From positions 199,160 through 237,285 of the forward strand of contig FLMG01002456.1 of the NCBI GenBank assembly GCA_900088475.1: 38,126 nucleotides of DNA, in the 5' to 3' direction. The DNA is from Hyphochytrium catenoides. Lineage: Eukaryota; Sar; Hyphochytriomycetes; Hyphochytriales; Hyphochytriaceae. The stretch's first letter is position 1, and every line of letters begins with the position of its first letter. Below are positions 23,598-34,600 of the stretch, piece after piece. The position numbers and the translations under genes are program-made. The notes below the pieces were generated by a model, which did no database searches, was not told where the DNA came from, and was given only the letters and a program-made list of their open reading frames with translations.

Positions 23598-24424
23598 CTT
23601 CGTCGTTCATCACAGAGCTTCCCTTGTCAGGGTCAAGTCCTTCTTCTCGTTGACTCTATCAAGAAATCTACAATCTCTCTGATATTTATAAACAACCTTT
23701 CTACAATTCACGTCCCACACTACATGTCAAGCATCGAACCTCCGTGTTGACCTCTTTGAGTCTCTTTGAAGCTCGACCCAAGAAGTCAGCAGCTTGTGAG
23801 CTTAGTCTGTGAGAAGGCAGAGGAAGAAGGGGTCCGAGATAGAAGATCGTTGTCGCTTGGGATGTGGCTCTCGAGGATTTCATTGTGGGAGGTTAGAAGG
23901 TGATGCCCCATCATAGCTCAAAAAAAATGTCGCGGGAAGGTGGGGGAAAGAAGGAAGAAGCTGGGGGTTAGCGGGCCAGGCAGACTCGCTAACGCCTAGT
24001 AGCAGGTCTGGTGTGGGGTTGCATCACCAGTCCGGATGAGAAAGGATTGAGGTATGAAACGACACAACGGGGCCGAAGACAAAAGAGGAGGGAGCAGGAG
24101 GACGGACAACGGAGGAGCAGGGGAGGATGAGTGTGAGCACCTCGATCCCGCGGAGGAAGAAGAGACAGGACAACCTAACGTTGATGAGAGGAGTTGCCAA
24201 CATGATGAGCGCGGCAGTGGCGGAGAAGAAACCTGGCGACGGCTTCTTGTTGACACCCCACCACCTAGAGACATCCCAACTCATTATAATGCCCCGAGGA
24301 GCAGACCCTCTTTCACACCCTTCAAGGGTTTGAATAAGGAGCTAGCGGCAGGCGGTGGTGTCTGACTCTACTCAAGCGCTTCATTATCAAAAAGCTGGCT
24401 TCTACCGCCCAGCGCACCGGAAAT
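23598..24424. other. Divergent intergenic region with GA/CT-rich DNA
   Basis: About 830 bases between two divergent starts. The plus strand is strongly purine-rich from about 23930 to 24240. Open frames here (minus 24284-24024 with a hydrophobic stretch, minus 23883-23701, plus 24054-24365) mostly reflect that bias, and none has a recognised domain. The region probably contains both promoters and 5' UTRs. Confidence 0.45.
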
Positions 24425-27400
24425 ATGACGGCGGCTGCAGAACTTTTTGGTTGCGGAAGAGTATTTTATGGCGCCTTGGGCCCGCTAGCGCAGGAGAACC
24501 AAGCAGGGAATGGCTGCAATGCTCGGCTGAATTGCAGCTGCAAGTGTATGCGCACACCTCAGCGTCTGCAACTTCCAGCCGCAGCTAAGCGGCCCTCTGT
24601 GACCACCACGTCGTCCTGCAGCAGACTTTCACGTTTTCCGGTTTCAAGCAATGGCTGCTCTTCTCGGCGGACAGCGGACGAGGAGCCGGAACAGATTGTT
24701 GCGGGGCGACATTGCACCCTAGTAAAGACAGGTACATGAACAAGGGCCTCAATAGTTCCCATTCTGCGTCCTCAGCGGCCACCTTTTGCCTTTGTGCTTA
24801 GGCGGCGGCGACGTGTATCAGTATGGCAGTCTCTACCACGACGCTCAGCACGAGCCTCGGCTCCTACTTTCTACGCATTCTTTCAGTGACGTGAAAGTGA
24901 GAGTTCTAGCGGCTGGGAGCCACCACTGCCTGGCCCTCACAGGTAATTGACCTTCAACCGCCACCCCTGACGGTTGATCAGCGCTAACTTCAGCCTGCAG
25001 ACGCACATCTGGTACTAAGCTGGGGATGCGGGAGAGATGGACGGCTAGGGCATGGGGACCAGCGTGATCGTCGTTGGTAGACTATTTTCCTTTCACCTCT
25101 GGCGAGGAACAGGTTCTGACCTCCCTTTTAGGCCGGAGCCGATCAGGTCGCTTGCCCCAAAGACTCTCCAGGAGAAAGTCATCTTCGTTGCTGCAGGAGG
25201 ATCTCACTCAGGCGTCTTGACCAGTTAGTACCTTGTTCACTTCTTTTATCTTCATATTGATCTGCTCAACTTATGCCGCCAATATAGCGTCTGGAAGCGC
25301 TTACCTCTGGGGCTCAAATCGACACTTTGAGGTCTGTACTGCACCAGAGCCGTGTATTCTTAATCCAACTTACCTCGGGGCAATAGATGAGACCTCTGGC
25401 CAACATCTTAAAGGCTCGAGGCTGGTCTTCGGGTAAGATAGCACCGGTGAACCTTAGAGCAGGGATAAGGAGGTAGACCAAACTCATTAAATTCCGCTCC
25501 TGCGCACCCAGCACAAATCACACAGCTCTAATTACCAGCGATACTGGTCACCTGTACACCTGGGGTTCAGGGGCCGATGGCAGGTAGGACAGCTCCACTT
25601 GTCGTCATTACTGGCCGCTGCGTCTTTCCTGGCAGTCTTCGGTCATCCATCGACTTGCTTTGTCTACGAAAGCTACCTGGTTGGCCCTTAAACCAATCCT
25701 CCACTACCCTATCACAGGCTAGGGCACCCTGAGCCTTACCACCAGGTGCAGTATCCCAAGCGCGTGCCATTCTTTGGAAGCTTTACGGTGAAGACTGTTG
25801 CTCTCGGGGCGGCTCACACATTGGCACTCACCTTTGATCAGGTAATAATATGGTCTGCTTCACAGCGGACGTATATAGTTTCATTGCCCTACCTCAGAAA
25901 TTGGTTGCCGCCTTCACGTCTCTCACGGTGATCCTTAGCTCTCGTTTGCCTTTCTTGACTTCGATCCCTTCTGTCACACACGATGAGTATGTTTAATTCC
26001 AGCCTGCTTGTTCCCCTTGCCTTTTGATCTTCCTGCTCCTTCTGACTCCTCCCTTTCTAGAGTTCGCTTTTATATCACTATTATCTGTTAGTACTGTCTT
26101 GATCGTTTTCTGTCCTCCATTTACTTCACCTAATGATGCGCCAAGCTGCTGGATTAGATGCCTGATAATGTTAATGCGCGTAGATGGTTTACAGCTGGGG
26201 CTGCAATGACCAAGGCCAATGTGGTCATGCCCCCACGTACCAGTCCAGTCGTGTCCCTGTGAAGGTTGAAGCACTATTTGGCCATAGGATCCTACAGGTT
26301 CCAAAGTCAGGCCTAGTTACTCCTAAAGAGTCCTGAATATTAATCCTTTTACCCACATCTGCGCGCAGATAGCCTGCGGCCCTTCAAGCTCTGCCGCCAT
26401 CTCTGGTACTGGAGAACTGCTAGTCTGGGGGTGTAATGACGGTGGATGGCTAGGCGCCGATGGGCATGATGGCTCCGGGATTTCAAGTTCGGCTTTCGAC
26501 AGTGCCCACAATATTCTCACTCCTGTACCGGTCAGGACCAGTGAAGGTATGGATGACTCTCTCCTTACAAGGATTTTGGCCTTTAGATTTCTCATCGTGC
26601 TGCAAACCTAGCCCTTTCGTCGCGAGTTATTGGCGTGGCGCTGGGAGGGGAGCATATGGTATTTCTACAGCGGCCATCACTTGGGACTACTGGCCTTCAG
26701 AATCAAGATTTTGATGTCTATCAGCAGCAGCCCTCGTCGTTGGTGACGTGGGACAAACGAAGGGATTCAAGTGATGCAACACATGCAACACACAATCATG
26801 GTCCTCCTACAAGAAGCATAATAGAATTCGTCTCCCAGGCCAAAACTGAATGCATCACACTGAGGGCGAAACAGAGCCCGTATAAGGCGACACTCAGTCA
26901 GAACTTCGCGCGATCTACCTCTTCATATTCGGAAGACTCATCCGACCTCTTTTACTCGGATGAAGGAAGTAACGATTGCCAAGTCGCACCGCACCCGGTT
27001 GGAGGAAAGCGGCTTTCGGACCCGGCGAATTGTTCCGCCGATCATGCCCCTAAACCTTCAGGGCTCTCGCTACCGGACAACCCTTTGCCATCTTCAAGAG
27101 AACGCCGCCTAATAGCTGCCTACTTAAGTCTACACCCAGACTGGACTGCGCTCTACGGGAATGGTGAAACAGGCGAGTGCACTAAGCCGCCAGTAGGTTG
27201 GAAGCAACAAGGATCGGGGATGCAATCCCCAGAGCTGGAATCGACCGACATAGAGCGGAAAAACGACGCGAATAAGCTTTTCGATGCCATACGGGATGCC
27301 CAGGTAGCGGATGTCGTGGACTTGTTGAAAGAGGGAAATGGAGGACTAACACGGTGAGGCAAGCATTGAGGGCATAACTGGCTTTCCGGACGACATGCAT

Positions 27401-27924
27401 CTAAGCTAAGACCTCTTACAGGGATGAGTCTGGGAATACTGCTCTTCACATGGTAGCCCGTGCTAACAGGCTGGCTTTGGTCCCCGTTTGCATCAAATAC
27501 GGGGTGCCCATAAACAGTTATAACGTGAGCAGCAACTATTCTGCCCCATCAATGCACCTCTTACTTTGGTGCTTTTTACGTCCCTCTATTGCCTTCAGAT
27601 CTTTTCTTACATGCCCTTGGCTCTCCCTCCATCTTCCCTCTATTCACCCTCTAACTTCCCTCTTATTGTTCGACCTTCACGGCCCTTCAATTCTTCTCCT
27701 TGTTGCGTATTATCACAATGTTCCTATTGCTCCTTAACATTCCCCCTACCTGCTTCCAAAAGGCAAATGGCGAGACTCCCCTTCATATTAGCTATAAACG
27801 AGGATTTTACTCGTGCGCTGAAGTGCTGAAGCGTTGGGGTGCGGACGACTCTCTTTTAGATTCAGAGGGAAACACATGTTATGAATTGGAGCACGAGGAT
27901 GGATCCCCGACCACCATGGTCTAG
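24425..27924 (+). CDS. RCC1-repeat protein with C-terminal ankyrin repeats
   Basis: Twelve exons: 24425-24731, 24802-24942, 25001-25076, 25132-25223, 25288-25432, 25512-25583, 25718-25841, 26184-26297, 26369-26546, 26627-27353, 27422-27524, 27763-27924, about 746 residues. RCC1 blades recur through residue 430: LVLSWGCGRDGRLGHGD, VFVAAGGSHSGVLTT-type strands, LYTWGSGADGRLGHPE, VYSWGCNDQGQCGH and LLVWGCNDGGWLGADG. A 200-residue Ser-rich, acidic, presumably disordered linker follows. Ankyrin-type units then occur at about 635-735 (ANKLFDAIRDAQVADVVDLL, SGNTALHMVARANRLALV, NGETPLHISYKRGFYSCAEV). The RCC1 fold may act as an exchange factor or scaffold; ankyrins bind partners. Exon 1 between ELFGCGRVFYGALG and EEPEQIVAGRHC is poorly conserved and may hide another intron. 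Confidence 0.85.
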
Positions 27925-28695
27925 AAGTGGATGAGGTTCGAGGGCACCTCTCTTCCCCTTGGGTTCCTTCAGCAGCAGGACCACTGCAGTCTTTGTGCTC
28001 TACAGGAGGAGCCTAGCATGAATCGCATACAGGGATATCACCATCATATTGCTGGGTTCGAGGTCTGCACGCAGGGAGTGAGCGGTGCAAAGTCAAGACC
28101 TTATCTTAGCCATAACCGACCACCATTTTATTGCTTCCTTCTAGGCTGTCAGCAACTATCACCTCCTTTTCAAAGCAGTGCGAAAGCTTTTTGTATTCAC
28201 AACTGTTTTGCCAATAAGGCAAGTACTAGAAGCAGGAAATGACCGGAGGAGCAAGGCAAGACTCTCACATCTACCCGAGGCCGACGACCGTGGTTCTCCA
28301 CACGCAGTCAAAACACCACCACCAATTGTCTATGGTAGTAAGCTCTATGCAATTAGAAGAGCTCTAACCCTAAAGACAGTTGCGGCTTTGCCGACGCCAC
28401 GGGTCGGAGGCGCCATCTCTCTAGCTTATGAAGCCAGAGGGAAGTGAGGAGGGCAAGCGGAAAGATGAAAGACCTGACGAGGTTATGGCGATTAGAAAGG
28501 CGTGACCTAACAAGCTCAGACCAACGAGCATGAGATAGGAACGCAAGGGAAGAGATTATCGTGGCACAAGAGGTAAAGTTTGACGTGGCTGTCTCTATAA
28601 TCCTGTATTAATAAAAACCACTATAGACGTCTATCTTGCTATCCTGCATGTACCTGCATCCAAGAACAATAAATAAAGCGGTCTGATAAGTTTCG
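27925..28695. other. Convergent intergenic region
   Basis: This 770-base gap lies between the stops of the RCC1-ankyrin and glutamate synthase genes and should hold both 3' UTRs. Plus-strand open frames at 27931-28242 and 28178-28447 show no domain. The sequence gctatcttgc-type A+T stretches near 28600-28680 may include polyadenylation signals (AATAAA at 28670-28675 on the plus strand). Confidence 0.45.
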
Positions 28696-31600
28696 CTAGC
28701 TGGCGCTGGCTACCTTCTGCATCTTCATGGCCACCACAGGTACATCCTTCGTAGGGTAAGGGCCAAGGACCTCCTGTCGGCGAGGGATGACACCTCCAGG
28801 CAGAGGAAGGGTACTGCTGCCAATGATCTGGAGGTCAATTTCGCGGGCCGCTTGTCTCCCTTCACTGATCGCCCAGACTACTAGGGATTGGCCCCGACGG
28901 CAGTCTACACGAGAGAGCCATCATGTTAGATGCAAAAGTCTACCAGAGGGCAGGATGTGATGCTCCGGCAGATATGAACAAACAAGTATGTCCAAGCCCT
29001 TGTTTTCTAAGATAAACTCGTCCTCACCTCCCGCGGCGTAGACCTTATTGATGGACGTTGCATAGCACTTGGGAGAAGTGGCGAAATTGGATCTTCCGTC
29101 CAAGTCCACACCGAGCTTATCAGCGATGAGCTTTTCAGGGCCTAAGAAACCCATGGCCAAGAGCACCAGGTCGCATTCCCAGACCCTTTCACTTCCCGGC
29201 ACCTCCTTCATAATCCATCTTCCGCCTGCGTCCTTCTCCCAGTGGACCTGAACAGTCTTAACAGCCTTGACATGGCCCTGGCCATCGTCTAGAAATTCTT
29301 TCGTCATGATATTAAAATGCCGAGGTTCATGACCGTAGTGCATGCGGACCTAGAAGGAGAACGGCCAAACGTCGGTGCGATAGAAGGCGGATTTAGTTTG
29401 TCTTATAGTGATAAGGCAAAGCCACGGAGCAGAAGCAGAGTGCAATGGAACAAAAGCAGAGTGCAATGGTATGAAAGCGGAGTGCAAGGCGTACGGGGGT
29501 AGTTCGGTAGACATAAAGCGGAAAGTCACTCACCTCTGCATGGCCATAGTCTACGCGGAAGACCTTTGGCCAGGTGGGCCAAGGGTTATCACCTGCTCGG
29601 GTCTCAGGAGGCTGAGGCAGAATCTCAAAGCAGATCACGGAAGTGGCGCCCTGTCTCACAGACGTGCCAATGCAGTCAGTGGCCGTATCGCCTCCACCAA
29701 TGACTATGACTCGCTTCCCCTTCGCCGATACAGGCCAGCCCCCGGCTTGTGAAACCTGGAGACCCTTGTCAAGAAGGGATTTCGTCGTCGGCGTGAGAAA
29801 ATTCATCGCAAAGTCAATGCCTGCCAGTTGTCTGCCTGGCACACGAAGATCCCTTGGCCAAGTGGCTCCCGTGGCCAGCAACAAAGCGTCGTTGGATGCT
29901 AAAAGCTCTGCGGCGTCTACGTTCTTTCCCACTTCGGCCCCAGTGACAAAGCGGATGCCCTCAGCAGCCATTATGTCAATCCTCTTTTGCACCAGGCCCT
30001 TGTCCAGCTTCATGTTGGGGATGCCATACATAAGGAGGCCGCCAATTCGGTCCTCGCGCTCGTAGACTGTGACGTTGTGACCCGCTTTGTTGAGCTGATC
30101 GGCAGCAGCTAGACCAGCTGGTCCACTACCGACGATGGCAATCTGATACTTGGTTCTGCGAAGGAAGAGGGCACCAGTCAGGCCTGAGTCCGAAGGCAGT
30201 ATGCGACTAGAGAAATAAGCTAAAGCTGCCATGAGGGTAAAAAGAAAGCCTCTTTGCGTTTTCTTTCACCTGACACGTGGGGGATTTGGTGCAATCCAGC
30301 CTCGCTCGTATCCATAGTCAATTATCGCAGCCTCAATGCTCTTGATAGACACGGGGTCAGCATTGATGCCCAGGACACAAGAGCCTTCGCAAGGCGCAGG
30401 ACACACTCGCCCGGTAAACTCTGGGAAATTGTTGGTCAACAGTAGGCGGTCTAGCGCCTCCCTCCAGTCACCTTTGTAAACAAGGTCGTTCCATTGTGGG
30501 ATCACGTTACCCAGAGGGCAGCCAGTATCGGATTGGCAAAAGGGAACGCCGCAATCCATACAGCGGGCTGCCTGTGTCTTGAGTTCAACCTCTGGAAGTC
30601 GGCGGTTGATCTCGTTGAAATCACGAGTGCGCCGTTTGGGGTCGCGGTAGGGGTCGATCCTGATGCACAATGATGAGACCACAGAAGAAAGCAATCCCCG
30701 TGGAGGATTAGAGTCATCAGCGTGTCGAGGAGGACTCAAGTTGAAGTCCGGCAACCGAAAGCTCACAGAAAAGAAACGAGGTTATAGACAGAGGTAACGA
30801 TGTTTACCTCCGATTGTACTTCATAAAGCCCCTCAACTTGTCCAGCTTCTCCATCTTCTTCTGCACCACCTCCTTGTCAACGATCGTCTCTTCGATATCG
30901 GCTACTGGAGAGCCAATCTCGGAAGGTGAGCGTAAGCCATCCTGAGGAGGTGATGGAGGGGCTTCAGGCTGGACGGGAGAGGATAAAGGAAGCACATCCT
31001 TTTTCACAGGTGAAGAGGGAAGCTCTTTGGCTTTAAGCTTCTCCAATGCCGCACGGTAGTCCCTTGGCATTACACGCACGAAATACGGTAAAGTTTCCTC
31101 AAATTGCTGCAGAATAGAGGCAGCCCTGGTGCTTCCGGTTTCCACAGCGTGTTCATGAATAATTGTGCGCAACCAGATCACCTCCTCCTTGTCCTCCAAC
31201 TGGTCCAGATCAACTAGCTCGCCGTTAACTATTTTAGACGCCGCTGCTTCTGGATCAAAGATGTAAGCAATGCCACCACTCATCCCAGCAGCAAAGTTCC
31301 TGCCCACTCTGCCAAGAATGACCGCCCTACCGCCGGTCATATACTCGCACCCGTGATCTCCCACGCCTTCACAGACCGCTACTGCGCCCGAGTTGCGAAC
31401 ACAGAACCGCTCAGCCACGATCCCCCTGAAGAAAGCTTTGCCGCTAGTCGCTCCGTAGAGGCAAACGTTTCCTGCGATGATGTTGTTCTCAGGAACGAAC
31501 TCAGGCGCATAGTTGTCGGGTCGAATAACTATAGTACCACCGCTGAGACCCTGCGGAACATAAGAGCACGATAATAAGCAAACTACCTTCAGGCAACTAT

Positions 31601-34600
31601 TATCATCTGGAAACTACAAAGATGTCTTCCGGCGAGGCTGTCTCTTCCGCTATGGACTCACCTTGCCAACGTAGTCATTTGCGTCACCTGTTAGAATGAG
31701 TTTCACGCCCTGGCAGAGAAAAGCACCAAAAGACTGTCCCGCCGAACCCTTGACATCGAGTCTGATTGCACCATCCTCAAGTTGTAGACCTTGCTTCTTT
31801 CTTATTGTAAGATGATGAGACAAAGTGGTAGCAAAAGCTCTATCGGTGTTCTTGATGGAGACGTTGAGGGCCACAGTTGGTTGTGACTCTAGCACCTTGT
31901 CCACCTGCGCAATGATACCATTGTCTAGACGCTCCTGCAGGATAGAATATTGGTGAGGCATGTATTTTCAAGCTCTTGTTTACTCAACAGATTGTTAGCC
32001 GCCACAAGGTACTCATCAAAGTTATCGACAAGCGATAGCCTGCGCCAGTCTGGCATCTAGCCATCTTCCTCTTCTCTACTCATCCCTCTGGTTCCATTGC
32101 CCCACCTACCTCAAGATAGTGGTTTTGCTTCTCAACATTGAAAGTCGGGACCCCGGGTCTCAGGGAAGACGCTAGAGTCAGCAGACAGCTCAGATCGACC
32201 GTACTAGCCTTCCTTCCCAAGCCAGTCCTCATGCGTAGCAGATCTGTCCGCCCGACCATCTCATTTACCGTCCTACAGCCCAATCGTGCCATGATTTCTC
32301 GCATGTGCTCCGCAACCATAAAAAAGTAATTCACAACATGCTCAGGGCTGCCCGTGAACTTCTTCCGTAGCTCGGGATCTTGAGTAGCAATCCCGACTGG
32401 GCAAGTGTTCAAGTGGCATTTGCGCATCATTGTGCAGCCCATCACGATTAGGGGTACTGTCGCAAAGCCAAACTCCTCCGCTCCCAATAGGCATGCAATG
32501 GCGCAATCTCTCCCTGTTTTCAGTTGACCGTCGGTCTGAAGAATGGTCCTTCCTCTTAGGTTATTTTGGACCAGGACCTAAGTAGTGGTGAAGCATGTAA
32601 GCATTTATTCAGAGCCAGTCTCATATGGTAAGCAAGACTACCCAATACGTGTACCTGATGAGTCTCCGCTAGTCCAAGCTCCCACGGCAGCCCAGCGTGC
32701 TTGATGCCCGTCCAACTGCTTGCACCCGTGCCACCATCATGGCCTGAAATGAGAACGTGATCCGCATGTCCCTTCACCACGCCAGCCGCGATGACACCGA
32801 CTCCAACCTCAGACACTAGCTTCACGCTTATCCTTGCTGAAGGATTGCTGCACTTAAGGTCATAGATGAGCTGCGCCAGGTCTTCGATCGAGTAAATATC
32901 GTGATGCGGAGGAGGAGATATAAGTCCAACCCCAGGGGTCGAATGCCTGGTCGCAGCAATAGTTTCCGAAACCTTGTGCCCAGGCAATTCGCCTCCTTCA
33001 CCAGGCTTGGCGCCTTGCGCCATTTTTATCTGTATCTCGTCGCTGTTGCTTAAATACTCGACAGTCACACCGAAGCGCCCAGACGCGACTTGCTTGATCG
33101 CCGACCGGAGGGAGTCCTGTCCTTCCACTACTTCGAATCTGACGGGGCGAAAGTCAAAATAGAGTGAATAAGGATAATCCCGCGGGGGGAGGGGGGGGGC
33201 AGGGGGAAGGAATTGGGATATTAAGTTGTACCGGGTACTCACCTCTTTGTATCCTCGCCGCCCTCCCCGGTGTTGGACTTTGCTCCCATCCGATTCATTG
33301 CAGCAGCCAGCGTCGTATGTGCTTCGATGGAAATGGAGCCATAGCTCATTGCGCCAGTGCAGAATCTTTTCACAATCTCTGCCGCTGATTCGACCTCCCC
33401 AAGCGGGACGGGATCAGCACTTTCATAATCAAACTCCAGAAGTCCGCGAAGGGTACAGTTCTTCACAGCCTGCTCGCTTTCCTCCGCAAACTTCCAATAG
33501 GCTCCTTTATCGTTTCTTCTGGAGGCATCTTGAAGGTTGGCGATGGCTGCAGGTGTGTTGGTATGAACCTCCCCACCATCTCTCCAATGGTAGTCACCAG
33601 GATTTTCAAGAAGGGAAACCTCCTTGATCATCTCACGGGCTGAAGCGACAGAACGATATCGGTTGGTAAAGAGATCAGCGGAGATGGAAGGTCAAGCACA
33701 GAATAGGAGACAAAGCGCCAATCAACATAACATAGCTTGAGGCAAGAGATAATCAAAAGATGACGCAGAAGAAGTTGCTTTGGTTCAGCTCACAGTCCTA
33801 AGAAGGAACTTACCGGTGGGAAACGCAATGGAATGTCGTGAGAGACACTCTTCAGCAAGGAGGTCAAAGCCAAGCCCCTTCACTCTTGAAGCGGTACCAT
33901 GAAAGCACTTCTCCATAACCTCGGGGCCTAGACCAACTGCCTCGAAGATTTGAGCACCTTTATAGCTTTGCAAGGTGGAAATCCCCATCTTGGCCATCAC
34001 CTTGCGGATACCTGTGGCGACCGCTTTCTTGTAGTTCTCTGCAACCTCGTGGTCATTCACCGAAGCTGGTAAGCGGTACGACGCGTTGTTAGCGGTATGT
34101 TTCACTCATGGAACGATGGCAGTAGCCCAATAGAAAACGACATGAGGATAGACACTACGAGTACTTTTTAAAAGGAGCGTTTTATCCAAAGTCATGGGAC
34201 CAGCGGGTCGCGCCCGGCAAGGATGGTGAGATTATTGGGAGTAGAATAGGGACCAACCTTCAAGCAAGCCCTCTCGTCTAAGCTTGGCAACAGTCTCATA
34301 GACCAAGTAAGGGAAGATGGCATCAGCGCCATAGCCCACCAAAAGACAGTGATGGTGCACTTCACGAGCCTCTCCCGTTTCCAGAACCAGCGCTACCTTC
34401 ATCCTTGTCTTCTGGTTCACCAAATAATGGTGGACTGTAGAGCAAGCCAAGAGTGTAGGGACAGGAGCTCTCTCCACGGAGGCCTTTCGGTCTGAGAGAA
34501 CCAGGATCTTCGCGCCATGGTCTATCGCCTTCGCTGCCTCCTCACAAAGTCTATCAAGTGCGGCCTCAAGCCTGCCAGAGCCCTGAGATACAGGGAAGGT

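Noticed and set aside
24054-24365. A 103-codon plus-strand frame rich in Glu, Gly and Arg.
   Set aside because: It reflects a purine-rich tract; no start context, domain or splice link to the RCC1 gene could be found.
31935-32109. An open segment reading [18 protein letters not shown] in the glutamate synthase gene, at first taken as an exon.
   Set aside because: It cannot be joined downstream in phase with a good donor. Skipping it gives the conserved junction NHYLE-ERLDNG, so it is intronic.
32655-33138. Bacterial contamination as the source of the glutamate synthase, TyrRS and DUF4954 sequences.
   Set aside because: All three are interrupted by many GT-AG introns and lie interleaved with eukaryote-specific genes on the same contig.
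33183-33206. A G-rich run resembling a G-quadruplex.
   Set aside because: On the coding (minus) strand it is a poly-C/pyrimidine tract within the intron before the acceptor at 33139, which explains it simply.
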